Assembly (NCBI RefSeq): GCF_020073815.1
Contig: NZ_JAIQZJ010000002.1
Coordinates: 186,001 to 250,000 of the forward strand
Direction of reading: 5' to 3'
Origin: Nocardioides mangrovi
GTDB lineage: Bacteria; Actinomycetota; Actinomycetes; Propionibacteriales; Nocardioidaceae
DNA length: 64,000 nucleotides
The position numbers were made by a program, and so were the translations under genes. Every line of letters starts with the position of its first letter. The stretch's first letter is position 1. Below the pieces are notes generated by a model. It had not been told where the DNA came from. It made no database searches and worked only from the letters and a program-made list of their open reading frames with translations. Shown here piece after piece: positions 57,529 to 64,000 of the stretch.

Positions 57529-59127
57529 ATGAAGCAGAACCTCAACCGCACCCTCACGAGGTTGCGGACCACCTTCATGTCCTTCACGGTCGGCCAGCGC
57601 ATGGTCGCCGTCGTCGGCACCGGTGCGCTGCTGCTCGCGGCGTTCATGGTGTTCCGCTGGGTGTCCACCCCGGACTACGCGCCGCTCTACAGCAACCTCG
57701 CCTCCGAGGACGCCTCCGCGGTGATCGACGAGCTCAACGCCGAGGGTGTCTCCTACCAGCTGGCCGACGGCGGCAGCACGATCATGGTGCCGAAGGACTC
57801 GGTCTACTCGACCCGCGTCAACCTCGCCGGCCAGGGCCTCCCCGCCAACAGCGCGAGCGGCGGCTACGACATCCTCGACGGCCAGGACATCTCGACCTCG
57901 GACTTCCAGGAGCAGACCGACTTCAAGCGGGCGATGGAGGGCGAGCTCGCCAACACCATCGAGGCCATCGACGGCGTCAACACCGCCGTCGTCCACCTCG
58001 CGCTCCCCGAGAAGAAGGTCTTCGCCGACGAGCAGGACCCGCCGACCGCGTCGGTCCTCGTCAGCACCTCCACCGGCACGCTGGACGCCGAGAAGGTCCA
58101 GGCGATCGTCAACCTGGTCGCCGCCAGCATCGACGGGCTCGACCCCGACGCCGTGACCGTGGCGGACTCCAGCGGCCAGGTCCTCTCCGGCGAGGAGGGC
58201 GGCGCCGGCTCGAGCACCCGCGACCAGGCGGTCGCGGACTACGAGGCCGACCAGACCTCGCAGATCCAGGCGATGCTCGACCGCGTCGTCGGGGCGGGCA
58301 ACTCGATCGCGACGTACACGGCCGACCTCGACTTCGACAAGGTCACCAGCGAGTCGACGACCTATGACACGAAGAAGGAGGCTCCGGCGCTGTCGGAGTC
58401 GACCTCGAAGGAGACCTACAACGGCGCCGGCACCTCTGGCGGCGACACCGGCGTCGTCGGCCCCGACGGCCAGATGGACAACAGCGGCACCGGTACGACG
58501 ACCACCACCGGCACGGGCTCCGACTACGCCAAGGAGTCGACGACCCGCGACAACGGCGTGGGCCAGGTCGTCGAGCACCGCGAGAGCGCGCCCGGGGCAC
58601 TCAAGGCCCAGCACGTCAGCGTCGTGCTCGACGCCGCCACGGTGCAGGGCATCGACCCCGCCAGCGTCAAGGACCAGATCGCGGCCGCCCTCGGCATCGA
58701 CACCAAGCGCGGCGACACCCTCGAGGTCACCTCGATGCCGTTCGACCGCACCGCCGACGAGGCCGCCTCGAAGGAGCTGGCGGACGCCGCCGCGGCGAAG
58801 GCCAAGGCCGCGCAGTGGACGATGATCCGCAACGGCGGCATCGCCGTCGGCATCGCGCTGATGCTGCTCCTGGCCTGGCTGCGGGCCCGCAAGGGTCGCA
58901 AGCAGCGCGAGGAGCGCACGACGTACCTCGTCGAGCAGCTGCGCCAGGACGCCGCCGACCGCGCGGCCGCCGTGGCCGCGGTCGAGCAGCCGCCCGCGAT
59001 GGCAGCACTGGAGACCGCCGAGCAGCAGGCCAACGAGGAGCTCAAGCGTGAGCTCGCCCAGCTCGCCGACCGACAGCCCGACGAACTCGCCACGCTGCTC
59101 CGCGGCTGGCTGGTGGAGCGCCACTGA
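57529..59127 (+). CDS. fliF: Flagellar M-ring protein FliF
   Basis: 532 residues. TM1 AVVGTGALLLAAFMVFRWVS (~24-43), periplasmic ring-building domains with YAPLYSNLASEDASAVIDEL and VHLALPEKKVFADEQDPPTA (~160-179), a Gly/Thr-rich loop (~290-330), and TM2 NGGIAVGIALMLLLAWLRAR (~435-454). The cytoplasmic tail RELAQLADRQPDELATLLRG-type end (ELAQLADRQPDELATLLRG) binds FliG. Forms the MS ring scaffold. Confidence 0.96.
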   Translation: MKQNLNRTLTRLRTTFMSFTVGQRMVAVVGTGALLLAAFMVFRWVSTPDYAPLYSNLASEDASAVIDELNAEGVSYQLADGGSTIMVPKDSVYSTRVNLAGQGLPANSASGGYDILDGQDISTSDFQEQTDFKRAMEGELANTIEAIDGVNTAVVHLALPEKKVFADEQDPPTASVLVSTSTGTLDAEKVQAIVNLVAASIDGLDPDAVTVADSSGQVLSGEEGGAGSSTRDQAVADYEADQTSQIQAMLDRVVGAGNSIATYTADLDFDKVTSESTTYDTKKEAPALSESTSKETYNGAGTSGGDTGVVGPDGQMDNSGTGTTTTTGTGSDYAKESTTRDNGVGQVVEHRESAPGALKAQHVSVVLDAATVQGIDPASVKDQIAAALGIDTKRGDTLEVTSMPFDRTADEAASKELADAAAAKAKAAQWTMIRNGGIAVGIALMLLLAWLRARKGRKQREERTTYLVEQLRQDAADRAAAVAAVEQPPAMAALETAEQQANEELKRELAQLADRQPDELATLLRGWLVERH

Positions 59128-60143
59128 TGAGCATCGACCTCGCCACCCTTGGCGTCCGCAAGGCCGCCATCATCCTGATCCAGCTCGGCCGCGAGAAGGC
59201 CGCCGCGGTCCTCAGCCACCTCTCCGAGGCGGAGGTCGAGGCGATCTCGGCCGAGATCGCCCGGCTCGACGTCGTGGACGCCAGCGAGAGCACCGCGGTG
59301 CTCACGGAGTTCACCGAGATGGCGACCGCACAGTCGAACATCGCCCACGGCGGTCTCGCCTTCGCGCGCACCATGCTCGAGCAGTCGCTCGGCGAGGAGC
59401 GGGCCAAGGAGATCATGGAGCGGCTCCAGGCCGCGGCCGTGAAGATGCCCTTCCAGTTCCTGCACCGCGCCGACCCCGGTCAGCTGCGCACCTTCATCGC
59501 CGACGAGCACCCGCAGGTGATCGCGCTGGTGCTGGCCCACATGACCCCGGACAAGGCGTCCGTCGTGATCGCCGGCCTGCCGCCCGAGCTCCAGGCCGAG
59601 ATCGCGCACCGGATCGCGGTCATGGACCGCACCTCCCCCGAGATCATCCGCGCCGTCGAGGCGAACCTCGAGCGCAAGCTGTCCTCGGTGCTCCAGCCGT
59701 CGGAGTCCATGCGCGTCGGCGGCCTCGACCCGCTGGTCAACATCATCAACCGGTCCGACCGGGTGACCGAGCGGGCAATCGTCGAGGGCCTCGAGGCGCT
59801 GGACGCCGAGCTGGCCGACGAGGTCCGCAGCCGGATGTTCATGTTCGAGGACATCATCCACCTCGAGGACCGGTCGGTTCAGCTGGTGCTGCGCCAGACC
59901 AACGAGGCCGAGCTCGCGCTCGCCCTCAAGGGCGTCAGCGAGGGCGTGCGCGACAAGATCACCACCAACCTGTCCTCCCGCGCGGCCGAGACGCTGCTCG
60001 AGGAGATCGAGCTGCTGGGCGCGGTGCGCCTGACGCAGGTCGAGGAGGCCCAGCAGTCGGTCATCCGCAAGATCCGCCAGCTCGAGGAGCAGGGGCAGAT
60101 CACGGTGCACCGCAGTGGCAGCGAGGAGCAGCTCGTTGTCTGA
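59127..60143 (+). CDS. fliG: Flagellar motor switch protein FliG
   Basis: 338 residues. LGVRKAAIILIQLGREKAAA (~8-27), the middle domain QFLHRADPGQLRTFIADEHP and QVIALVLAHMTPDKASVVIA (~130-149), and the C-terminal torque helix region with MFMFEDIIHLEDRSVQLVLR and LEEIELLGAVRLTQVEEAQQ. The conserved charged residues in the last domain are present. Overlaps fliF by one base. Rotor component that drives rotation. Confidence 0.96.
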   Translation: MSIDLATLGVRKAAIILIQLGREKAAAVLSHLSEAEVEAISAEIARLDVVDASESTAVLTEFTEMATAQSNIAHGGLAFARTMLEQSLGEERAKEIMERLQAAAVKMPFQFLHRADPGQLRTFIADEHPQVIALVLAHMTPDKASVVIAGLPPELQAEIAHRIAVMDRTSPEIIRAVEANLERKLSSVLQPSESMRVGGLDPLVNIINRSDRVTERAIVEGLEALDAELADEVRSRMFMFEDIIHLEDRSVQLVLRQTNEAELALALKGVSEGVRDKITTNLSSRAAETLLEEIELLGAVRLTQVEEAQQSVIRKIRQLEEQGQITVHRSGSEEQLVV

Positions 60144-60801
60144 GGCACAGCAGGTCACGTGGCGGACGCCCGAGCGGCCCGACCTCCGCACGGGGGTCTG
60201 GACGCGTCTCGGCGACCACCGCGTCCTCGGCGACGGCGCCACCGAGGCGGTGCTCGGCTCGCTGGCCGAGCGCACCCGGGAGGCCGCGCGTGCCCAGGGG
60301 TACGCCGTCGGCTGGTCGGAGGGCCACCAGTCCGGCCTGCGCCGGGCGGCCGACGAGGCCGAGGTGGCGCGCGAGGAGGCGGCGCGACGCGAGGAGCGTC
60401 GCGAGGCCGAGCACGCCGCCGCGATCGCGGCGCTGGCCCGCGCCGCCGCCGAGCTGACCCGCGCGTCGGCGCAGGTGGCCGCGCAGATCGCCGACCAGGC
60501 CACCGACCTCGCGCTCGAGCTCACCCGCGAGCTGGTCGGGCACGAGCTCACCGTGTCCGCGGACCCCGGAGCGGGCGTCGTCGCCCGCGTCCTCTCGGTC
60601 CTCCCCCGCGACCCCAGCACGGTCGTCCGGCTGCACCCGACGATCGCCGGCGCGGTCGCGTCCGAGCTCGCCGAGCACGGCGCCTCCGTCGTACCGGACC
60701 CGACGCTGGAGCGGCACGACGCGGTCGTCGAGACGGCCGAGACCGCGGTCGACCTCCGCCTCGGCACCGCCCTGGACCGACTCCGCGAGGCCCTGTCGTG
60801 A
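60136..60801 (+). CDS. fliH: Flagellar assembly protein FliH
   Basis: 221 residues. A coiled-coil centre rich in Glu/Arg/Ala (ADEAEVAREEAARREERREA) and a C-terminal VARVLSVLPRDPSTVVRLHP, LERHDAVVETAETAVDLRLG domain; it regulates the export ATPase FliI, the next gene. Start is uncertain: the TTG at 60136 overlaps the fliG end by 8 bases, whereas an ATG at 60115 would overlap it by 29. The gene order and helical composition support FliH. Confidence 0.82.
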   Translation: MSEAQQVTWRTPERPDLRTGVWTRLGDHRVLGDGATEAVLGSLAERTREAARAQGYAVGWSEGHQSGLRRAADEAEVAREEAARREERREAEHAAAIAALARAAAELTRASAQVAAQIADQATDLALELTRELVGHELTVSADPGAGVVARVLSVLPRDPSTVVRLHPTIAGAVASELAEHGASVVPDPTLERHDAVVETAETAVDLRLGTALDRLREALS

Positions 60802-62102
60802 GCGCGCTGACCGCCGACCGCGTCGCGGCCGCCCGGCACGCCGTCGTCCCCGTCCGGCACGGCCGGGTCGTCGGCCTGCTCGGGCTGCGCGTCACCGTCG
60901 CCGGCGTACCCGCCGCCCTCGGCGACCTGCTGACCGTCCACGGCGCCGGCGGACCGGTCCCGGTCGAGGTCGTCGCCAGCGAGCACGGCGTGCTCGCGTG
61001 CCTGCCGCTCGCCGAGACCTCCGGCCTGCGCGTCGGCGACCACGTCGAGGCCAGCGGAGCCGGCCTGCGGATCCCCGTCGGCGAGGAGCTCCGGGGTCGG
61101 GTGCTGGACGGCCTCGGCCGCCCGATCGACGGCGGCCCGTCGCTCGCCCACCTCCCCCAGGTGGTCGTCAACAACGAGACCCCCCACGCCCTGCTGCGGC
61201 CGCGGATCGACCAGCAGCTCAGCCTGGGCGTCCGCGCGATGGACGCGCTCACCGCCTGCGGCCGCGGCCAGCGCCTCGGCATCATGGCCGGCTCCGGCGT
61301 CGGCAAGTCCAGCCTGCTGTCGATGATCGCCCGCGGCACCGACGCGGAGATCTCCGTGATCGCGCTGATCGGTGAGCGAGGTCGCGAGGTCCGCGAGTTC
61401 CTCGAGAACGACCTCGGCCCGGAGGGCCTGGCCCGCTCGATCGTCGTGGTCGCCACCTCCGACGAGCCGCCGGTGGTCCGGCTGCGCGCGGCGTTCGTGG
61501 CCACCCGGATCGCCGAGGCGTTCCGCGACGCCGGCCGCCACGTCGTGCTGATGATGGACAGCCTCACCCGGGTCGCGCTCGCGCAGCGCGAGATCGGCCT
61601 CTCCGCCGGGGAGCCGCCCGCCACCCGTGGCTTCCCGCCGAGCGTGTTCGCGATGCTCCCGCAGCTGCTGGAGCGCGCCGGCACCTCCCCGACCGGCAGC
61701 ATCACCGGCCTCTACACCGTCCTCGTCGAGGGCGACGATCTCCAGGACCCGATCGGCGACTCGGCGCGCTCGATCCTCGACGGGCACATCGTGCTCACCC
61801 GCGAGCTCGCGACGTCCGGGCACTTCCCGAGCATCGACGTGCTCGAGTCGATCTCGCGGGTCTCAGCGATCGTGACCCCCGAGGGCAAGCAGGACGCGCA
61901 GCGCCTGCGCCGGCTGCTGGCCGCGCACCGCAACGTCAAGGAGCTCGTCGAGATCGGCGCGTACGTCGCCGGGACCGACGCCGACGCCGACCTCGCGCTC
62001 GCGCTCATGCCCGCCATCGAGGCCTTCCTGCGCCAGGACATGGACGACAGCACCCCGGCCGCGGCCACCTGGGCCGCCCTCCACCAGCTGGTGAGCGCAT
62101 GA
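60798..62102 (+). CDS. fliI: Flagellum-specific ATPase FliI
   Basis: 434-residue export ATPase related to F1-beta. Walker A IMAGSGVGKSSLLSMIARGT (~163-182), VIALIGERGREVREFLENDL, Walker B VVLMMDSLTRVALAQREIGL, and SAGEPPATRGFPPSVFAMLP are all characteristic; ITGLYTVLVEGDDLQDPIGD follows. GTG start in the GTGA overlap with fliH. Energises unfolding and docking of flagellar cargo. Confidence 0.96.
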   Translation: MSALTADRVAAARHAVVPVRHGRVVGLLGLRVTVAGVPAALGDLLTVHGAGGPVPVEVVASEHGVLACLPLAETSGLRVGDHVEASGAGLRIPVGEELRGRVLDGLGRPIDGGPSLAHLPQVVVNNETPHALLRPRIDQQLSLGVRAMDALTACGRGQRLGIMAGSGVGKSSLLSMIARGTDAEISVIALIGERGREVREFLENDLGPEGLARSIVVVATSDEPPVVRLRAAFVATRIAEAFRDAGRHVVLMMDSLTRVALAQREIGLSAGEPPATRGFPPSVFAMLPQLLERAGTSPTGSITGLYTVLVEGDDLQDPIGDSARSILDGHIVLTRELATSGHFPSIDVLESISRVSAIVTPEGKQDAQRLRRLLAAHRNVKELVEIGAYVAGTDADADLALALMPAIEAFLRQDMDDSTPAAATWAALHQLVSA

Positions 62103-62557
62103 GCCGCCAGCAGGCGGGCAGCCTGAACGGCGTCGTCCGCGTCCGCGCCGTCCGCGAGCGCGACAGCCGGACCGGCCTGGCCACCGCCCTCAACGAGCAG
62201 CGCGCCGCCGCCGACCGGGTGTCCGAGATCGAGCACCTGATCGTGACCCTGCCGGCGCCGGTCACCTCCGACCTGCTCGCCTTCCAGGGCCGCCAGCACT
62301 CCCTCCAGATGCTGCGCGAGTCCCTCGCCGCCGCCCGGGTGGACCTCGAGGCCGCCTGCCGCCTCACCCTGGCCGCCCGCGAGCGCTGGATGACCGACCG
62401 CAGCCGCCTCGCCGCGGTCGAGTCGCTGGTCGAGCGCCGCGCGGCCGCCGAGCGCGCCGAGCGGCGCCGCCGCGAGGACCGCGAGCAGGACGAGGTCGCC
62501 ACCGACCTCTGGCGCCGCGGCCGGGCCCTCGCCGCCGCGAACGGGGGTGCGCGATGA
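62099..62557 (+). CDS. fliJ: Flagellar export protein FliJ
   Basis: 152-residue helical protein. LATALNEQRAAADRVSEIEH and MLRESLAAARVDLEAACRLT form two long coiled coils; the Arg-rich C terminus ERAERRRREDREQDEVATDL is typical. ATGA overlaps with fliI and with the peptidoglycan hydrolase. Acts as the central stalk of the export ATPase; assigned mainly from position and coiled-coil nature. Confidence 0.82.
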   Translation: MSRQQAGSLNGVVRVRAVRERDSRTGLATALNEQRAAADRVSEIEHLIVTLPAPVTSDLLAFQGRQHSLQMLRESLAAARVDLEAACRLTLAARERWMTDRSRLAAVESLVERRAAAERAERRRREDREQDEVATDLWRRGRALAAANGGAR

Positions 62558-63507
62558 GCATCGACGACGTGACCGCCCGGATCAGCCAGATCCAGGCGCA
62601 GCTCGCGCAGTTCGCGCCGGCGACGACCAGCAGCAGCTCGGGCACCGACTTCGCCGCCGCCCTCCGCACCGCCAGCGACACCACGTCGACGACGCCCGGC
62701 TCCACCGGCTACTCCAAGGGCGACGCGGTCGTCGCCGACGCCCGCAAGTACCTCGGCGTGCCCTACGTGTGGGGCGGCACCGACCCGCAGACCGGCCTGG
62801 ACTGCTCCGGCCTGGTCCAGCGCGTCTACGCCGACCTCGGTTACGACCTGCCGCGCGTCTCCTACCAGCAGGCGCAGGCCGGCCGGCCCGTCGACGGCCT
62901 CGAGAACGCCCAGCCCGGCGACATCCTGGCCTTCGGCTCCCCCGTGCACCACGTCGGCATCTACATCGGCGACCACCAGATGATCGAGGCGCCGCGCACC
63001 GGCCTCGACGTCCGGGTATCCGACGTCTACGAGACCCCGACCGCGATCCGCCGGATCGTGCCGGACGCCTCGTCGACCTCGTCGACCTCGTCCGTCAGCG
63101 GCTCGACCGCCGCCGGCCGGGTCGCCGCGGGCACGCCGTACGCCTCGCTGTTCGAGTCCGCCTCGGCCAAGTACGGCGTCAGCGCCGGCCTGCTGTCCGC
63201 GGTCGCCGAGCAGGAGTCGGGCTACAACCCGAGCGCGACCAGCCCGGCGGGCGCCCAGGGCCTGATGCAGCTGATGCCCGCGACCGCCGACGGCCTCGGC
63301 GTCAGCAACCCCTACGACGCGGCCCAGTCGGTCGACGGAGCGGCGAAGCTGCTCAGCAGCCTGCTCGACCGCTTCGGCCGCACCGACCTGGCCCTCGCCG
63401 CCTACAACGCAGGACCCGGTGCGGTGCTGCGCTACGGCGGCATTCCCCCGTACCCGGAGACGACGAACTACGTCCGATCCGTCCTCTCCAAGGTGGAGGC
63501 AGCATGA
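62554..63507 (+). CDS. Dual peptidoglycan hydrolase: NlpC/P60 endopeptidase fused to lytic transglycosylase
   Basis: 317 residues without a signal peptide. The N-terminal ~60 residues (TARISQIQAQLAQFAPATTS) are coiled and disordered; an NlpC/P60 domain follows with GLDCSGLVQRVYADLGYDLP (catalytic Cys84) and SPVHHVGIYIGDHQM (catalytic His). A Ser/Thr linker leads to an SLT domain, VAEQESGYNPSATSPAGAQG (catalytic Glu221), LMQLMPATADGL and AAYNAGPGAVLRYGGIPPYP. It sits between fliJ and fliK, so it likely opens the wall for the rod, as FlgJ does, and is exported by the flagellar apparatus itself. Confidence 0.9.
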   Translation: MSIDDVTARISQIQAQLAQFAPATTSSSSGTDFAAALRTASDTTSTTPGSTGYSKGDAVVADARKYLGVPYVWGGTDPQTGLDCSGLVQRVYADLGYDLPRVSYQQAQAGRPVDGLENAQPGDILAFGSPVHHVGIYIGDHQMIEAPRTGLDVRVSDVYETPTAIRRIVPDASSTSSTSSVSGSTAAGRVAAGTPYASLFESASAKYGVSAGLLSAVAEQESGYNPSATSPAGAQGLMQLMPATADGLGVSNPYDAAQSVDGAAKLLSSLLDRFGRTDLALAAYNAGPGAVLRYGGIPPYPETTNYVRSVLSKVEAA

Positions 63508-64000
63508 CCACGACCCCCCTCGCGACCGGGCTCCTGAACGGCCTCGGCGCCGCGATCACCGGCGACCCGGCCCTCGGCGGCACCGGCACTGCCCCGGCGC
63601 CCGGCGCCGGCGCCCTCTTCCTCTCCCTCGTCGCCACCCTGCTCGACGGCGGTACGCCGGCAGCCGGCAGCGCGACCACGGACCCGGCCGCGACGACCAC
63701 TTCCCCGGCCGTCGCGGGCACCACCGACCCGGCGGCGGCCACCGCCGGCACCACGAGTGGACCGACCGACCCGGCCGCCACGGCGGTCCCGACCGCGCCC
63801 GCCGAGAACGGTCCGGCGACCGCCGCCGAGCTCGCGGCCGACCCCGCCGTCGTCCTGGCCGGTGCCGGCACGACCGCCACCGACCCCTCCGGCGAGGCCG
63901 ACCAGCAGGACGAGGCGGAGGGTCGGACCGACCCGACCGACCCGACCGACCCCGGGACGGTGACGGTCGACCCGATGCTGGCCGGCGTCGTACCCGCGGC
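63504..64000 (+). CDS. fliK: Flagellar hook-length control protein FliK, N-terminal part (cut by window end)
   Basis: Open from ATG 63504 (ATGA overlap with the hydrolase gene) to the end of the window, ~165 residues. After TPLATGLLNGLGAAITGDPA and a short hydrophobic patch LFLSLVATLLDGG, the sequence is almost entirely Thr/Ala/Pro/Asp/Gly with TDPTDPTDP-type repeats, as in the disordered N half of FliK. The conserved C-terminal domain is beyond the window. Assignment rests on composition and gene order. Confidence 0.75.
   Translation, partial: MTTTPLATGLLNGLGAAITGDPALGGTGTAPAPGAGALFLSLVATLLDGGTPAAGSATTDPAATTTSPAVAGTTDPAAATAGTTSGPTDPAATAVPTAPAENGPATAAELAADPAVVLAGAGTTATDPSGEADQQDEAEGRTDPTDPTDPGTVTVDPMLAGVVPA

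Noticed and set aside
58524..61823. 1099-residue open frame on the minus strand across fliF-fliI
   Set aside because: Antisense shadow of four clear flagellar genes; the translation is low-complexity with no domain.

Overview
The window is very GC-rich, densely packed chromosomal DNA from a flagellated actinobacterium. The actinobacterial signs are RpfB, an IdeR-type regulator with all the expected metal ligands, a PMT-family protein mannosyltransferase, LCP and SepX/GLPR-like proteins, many leaderless transcripts, and GTG/TTG starts with 4-base overlaps. The run tatD-rpfB-rsmA-ispE, with rsmI/pmt and the nearby moeA-rimJ-like-sepX/UGPase/fthC/ruc/mscL block, matches the order known from mycobacteria (the Rv0985-Rv1011 neighbourhood). 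A complete flagellar cluster with CsrA/FliW points to a Nocardioides-like member of the Propionibacteriales; that placement is an inference.

Layout. 1-5183 (+): a peptide-type ABC importer followed by cdhC-cdhA-cdhB-like carnitine degradation genes, probably one operon. 5180-6888: a VOC protein, trans-aconitate methyltransferase and a divergent TamR-type MarR regulator with two matching palindromic operators between them. 6897-14609 (-): ABC-F ATPase, ispE, rsmA, rpfB, tatD, an alpha/beta hydrolase and rsmI. 14628-16352 (+): pmt. 16.4-22.5 kb: an inverted-repeat element, an SDR, small conserved genes, and a copper-type module (PepSY membrane protein, YcnI, CopC/CopD-like) next to a 165-bp near-perfect palindrome. 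22.5-30.5 kb: tRNA-Ala, the SepX/GLPR-GNAT-mog-moaC-moeA/glp-UGPase operon, divergent fthC, a Ruc-like zinc-ribbon gene behind a CIRCE element, a SAF protein and mscL. 30.3-38.1 kb: LCP protein, MarR regulator, BASS transporter and an operon for a UDP-sulfoquinovose-synthase-like enzyme, a BcsB-like protein and a membrane glycosyltransferase. 38.2-39.2 kb: tRNA-Arg followed by tandem tRNA-derived repeats running in frame into a cis-prenyltransferase gene. 39.1-48.3 kb: a GNAT gene broken by a stop codon, an enoyl-reductase-like protein, sirtuin, ideR, photolyase, GH13 glucosidase and a MarR/EmrB efflux pair. 48.4-64 kb: the flagellar cluster, csrA-fliW-flgL-flgK-flgN on the minus strand and a FliA-type sigma factor, fliC, fliD, fliS, flgB-flgC-fliE-fliF-fliG-fliH-fliI-fliJ, a dual peptidoglycan hydrolase and fliK (cut by the window end) on the plus strand.

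Regulation visible in the sequence: TANNNT boxes 6-8 bases before start codons (leaderless promoters), three well-matched FliA-type promoters (TCAR-N15-RCCGA), MarR-type palindromes, CIRCE, and GGA-in-loop hairpins that look like CsrA sites. The best candidates for something undescribed are the SQD1/BcsB/GT2 operon (possibly a sulfoquinovose-containing glycan) and the in-frame tRNA-derived repeats upstream of the prenyltransferase.
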